Source of the DNA: an uncultured Paracoccus sp.
GTDB taxonomy: Bacteria; Pseudomonadota; Alphaproteobacteria; Rhodobacterales; Rhodobacteraceae
Reading direction: 5' to 3'
Length of the DNA: 32,107 nucleotides
NCBI RefSeq assembly: GCF_947487305.1
Contig: NZ_CANKWH010000025.1
Span: 1 to 32,107 of the forward strand
The notes below the pieces were generated by a model. The model made no database searches and was not told the DNA's origin. It worked only from the letters and a program-made list of their open reading frames with translations. Positions within the stretch are counted from its first letter, which is position 1; the number at the start of each line of letters is the position of its first letter. A program made the position numbers and the translations under genes. Below are positions 31,421-32,107 of the stretch, piece after piece.

Positions 31421-31455
31421 AATCATATCGTTAATCGTCGATAGACGATATGATT
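31421..31455. promoter_or_regulatory. arsR-acr3 operator, 11-bp-arm inverted repeat
   Basis: AATCATATCGT (31421-31431) and ACGATATGATT (31445-31455) are perfect inverted copies separated by 13 bp. The spacer holds part of a second, nested symmetry (TCGTC-GATA-GACGA, 31436-31449). It sits just upstream of arsR on the minus strand and is the natural site for ArsR autorepression. Confidence 0.75.
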
Positions 31456-32044
31456 TTGATGCACAAGAGCCACCCAATTGTCCGGAGCAGCAGTCGCCAG
31501 ATCAGTCCACATTTCCGCAGGTCGCGAGGCGGAAAGCGAGACAACGATCCGACCGAGATCTTAGTCCTTGTTCCACGCCATACTCGAGCAACATTAGCTT
31601 TTCCGAGGAGTTTTGGCCTGACAATATTTTTCTGGGGCTTGTGCATGTCCCATATTCCGGAATGCGTCATTGCCATGGTCAGGACCTATACCCGGTTCAT
31701 AGCCGGAACATGATCGCCGCAGCGAGAGTGACTGCGGAGGGGAAGACCTTTGGGGATTGGTCATACGAGGCGACCACCACTTCCTCGCGGCGTTTGTCGG
31801 CGAATTGCCGCTCACACTAACGGCCTCGGCCCGTTGAACCGGAAAACCAGACTGACGAAACATCGTCGCCTATCGGGAAGGCTTAGATTGACCACGACCT
31901 CTGGTCCGGCTTGTCCCTCCGAGGCGTCCCAGGTGGCGAAATTGAGCTGAGTAAATGCATCGCACTAAGCAATCCGTGATTTGAATCAAGCGGTCGCAGC
32001 ATCTAGTCTGTCCGAATACTACTGTCCGTAACCCGGATCGAAAG
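31456..32044. other. Gene-poor stretch flanking the right-hand IS remnant
   Basis: No convincing intact gene lies between the ars operator and the start at 32045, apart from the IS5 tail at 31677-31800. Base composition from 31430 to 31680 is visibly less GC-rich than the surrounding genes. Short frames on both strands there match no family I recognise. A possible promoter for the last gene is TTGAAT (31981-31986) and TAGTCT (32004-32009) with a 17-bp spacer. The stretch reads like eroded mobile DNA. Confidence 0.5.
31677..31800 (-). mobile_element. IS5-family remnant (transposase extreme C-terminus and one end)
   Basis: On the minus strand the frame reads VVVASYDQSPKVFPSAVTLA, then AAIMFRL and a stop at 31697-31699. 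This is homologous to the IS5 tail at 805-1063 (ATRYDRYPKVFPSAV...ATVMFW). GGTCAGGACCT (31677-31687) corresponds to the terminal GGTCAGGACTC of the left remnant. The conserved Trp of the final FW(L) is Arg here. A deletion has removed most of the sequence upstream, although a GCGGCGTTTGT stretch (about 31789-31799) still resembles the left copy. Same orientation as the left remnant. Confidence 0.7.
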
Positions 32045-32107
32045 ATGCGCCGCTGGATATGTTCACTGCTGGTCGTGCTGATCGCCCTTGGCGGGGTGCT
32101 GTCGCAT
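32045..32107 (+). CDS. Start of an exported or membrane protein, cut by the window edge
   Basis: From ATG at 32045 the frame MRRWICSLLVVLIALGGVLS is open to the end of the window. A short basic start followed by about 14 hydrophobic residues fits a Sec signal peptide or first helix. Upstream GATCGAAAG is a poor ribosome site, and a weak promoter may lie at 31981-32009. Only 21 residues are visible, so no family can be assigned. Confidence 0.4.
   Translation, partial: MRRWICSLLVVLIALGGVLSH

Noticed and set aside
31431..31713. Short frames on both strands between the ars operator and the IS5 remnant
   Set aside because: They overlap each other, have no ribosome site and no recognisable domain.
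1..32107. tRNA, rRNA, CRISPR array, riboswitch or replication origin
   Set aside because: I looked for cloverleaf-like, repeat-spacer, iteron and conserved aptamer patterns and saw none that could be supported by eye.

Overview
The window is high-GC DNA with the gene style of an alphaproteobacterium, most likely a Rhodobacterales member close to Paracoccus. This rests on protein flavour, pervasive ATGA/TGATG coupling and an ArsR-ArsC fusion; no marker gene is present, so the genus is inference. It looks like an accessory region (genomic island, megaplasmid or chromid segment): a catabolic cassette, a divalent-metal/copper block and an arsenic block lie between decayed insertion sequences. Remnants of the same IS5-type end, in the same orientation, occur near both edges (about 805-1063 and 31677-31800).

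Layout. (1) 130-805: VapBC toxin-antitoxin operon with a palindromic promoter. (2) 805-1465: IS graveyard, an IS5-type transposase tail fused to an IS3-type orfA/orfB head, both with nonsense mutations. (3) 1483-12570: a divergent locus for unsaturated, sulfated uronyl disaccharides. The minus strand carries GH88 hydrolase, LacI-type repressor, sulfatase, KduI and KduD. The plus strand carries a sugar ABC importer (two permeases, ATPase) and two tandemly duplicated Tat-type binding proteins. The shared promoter region holds four GAAA-(N)-TTTC boxes at about 18-bp pitch. (4) 12741-17742: ZntR/CadR/PbrR-like MerR regulator, divergent from a tightly coupled operon of Zn/Cd/Pb P-type ATPase, ICMT-like methyltransferase, LspA, DsbB and a DsbA-like thioredoxin. 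(5) 17745-22353: MntR, divergent from a multicopper oxidase and ZIP transporter, then a SCO-PCuAC-SCO copper-delivery trio behind a second MerR-type stretched promoter. (6) 22504-26675: two-component system, a PepSY protein, a small membrane protein and a COG4705-type membrane protein. Three copies of ATTAC-N6-GTAAT lie in the promoter regions of the last three. (7) 26852-31410: two arsenic operons on the minus strand, arsR-arsC fusion/gapdh/arsJ and arsR/acr3, each with its own palindrome. (8) After an IS5 remnant, the start of an exported or membrane protein is cut by the right edge.

How it fits together. In region 3, disaccharides made elsewhere (no lyase is encoded here) would be imported, desulfated, split by the GH88 enzyme, and the uronate converted by KduI and KduD to 2-keto-3-deoxygluconate. 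Regions 4 and 5 pair metal export with envelope thiol, lipoprotein and copper-protein maturation. The matching MerR-type promoters before zntA and before the first SCO gene suggest one metal-sensing regulon. Region 7 provides two arsenic exits: arsenite by Acr3, and arsenate as 1-arseno-3-phosphoglycerate by GAPDH plus ArsJ. The least conventional parts are the ATPase/LspA/Dsb operon, the iterated operator arrays and the cysteine-free ArsR domain fused to ArsC.
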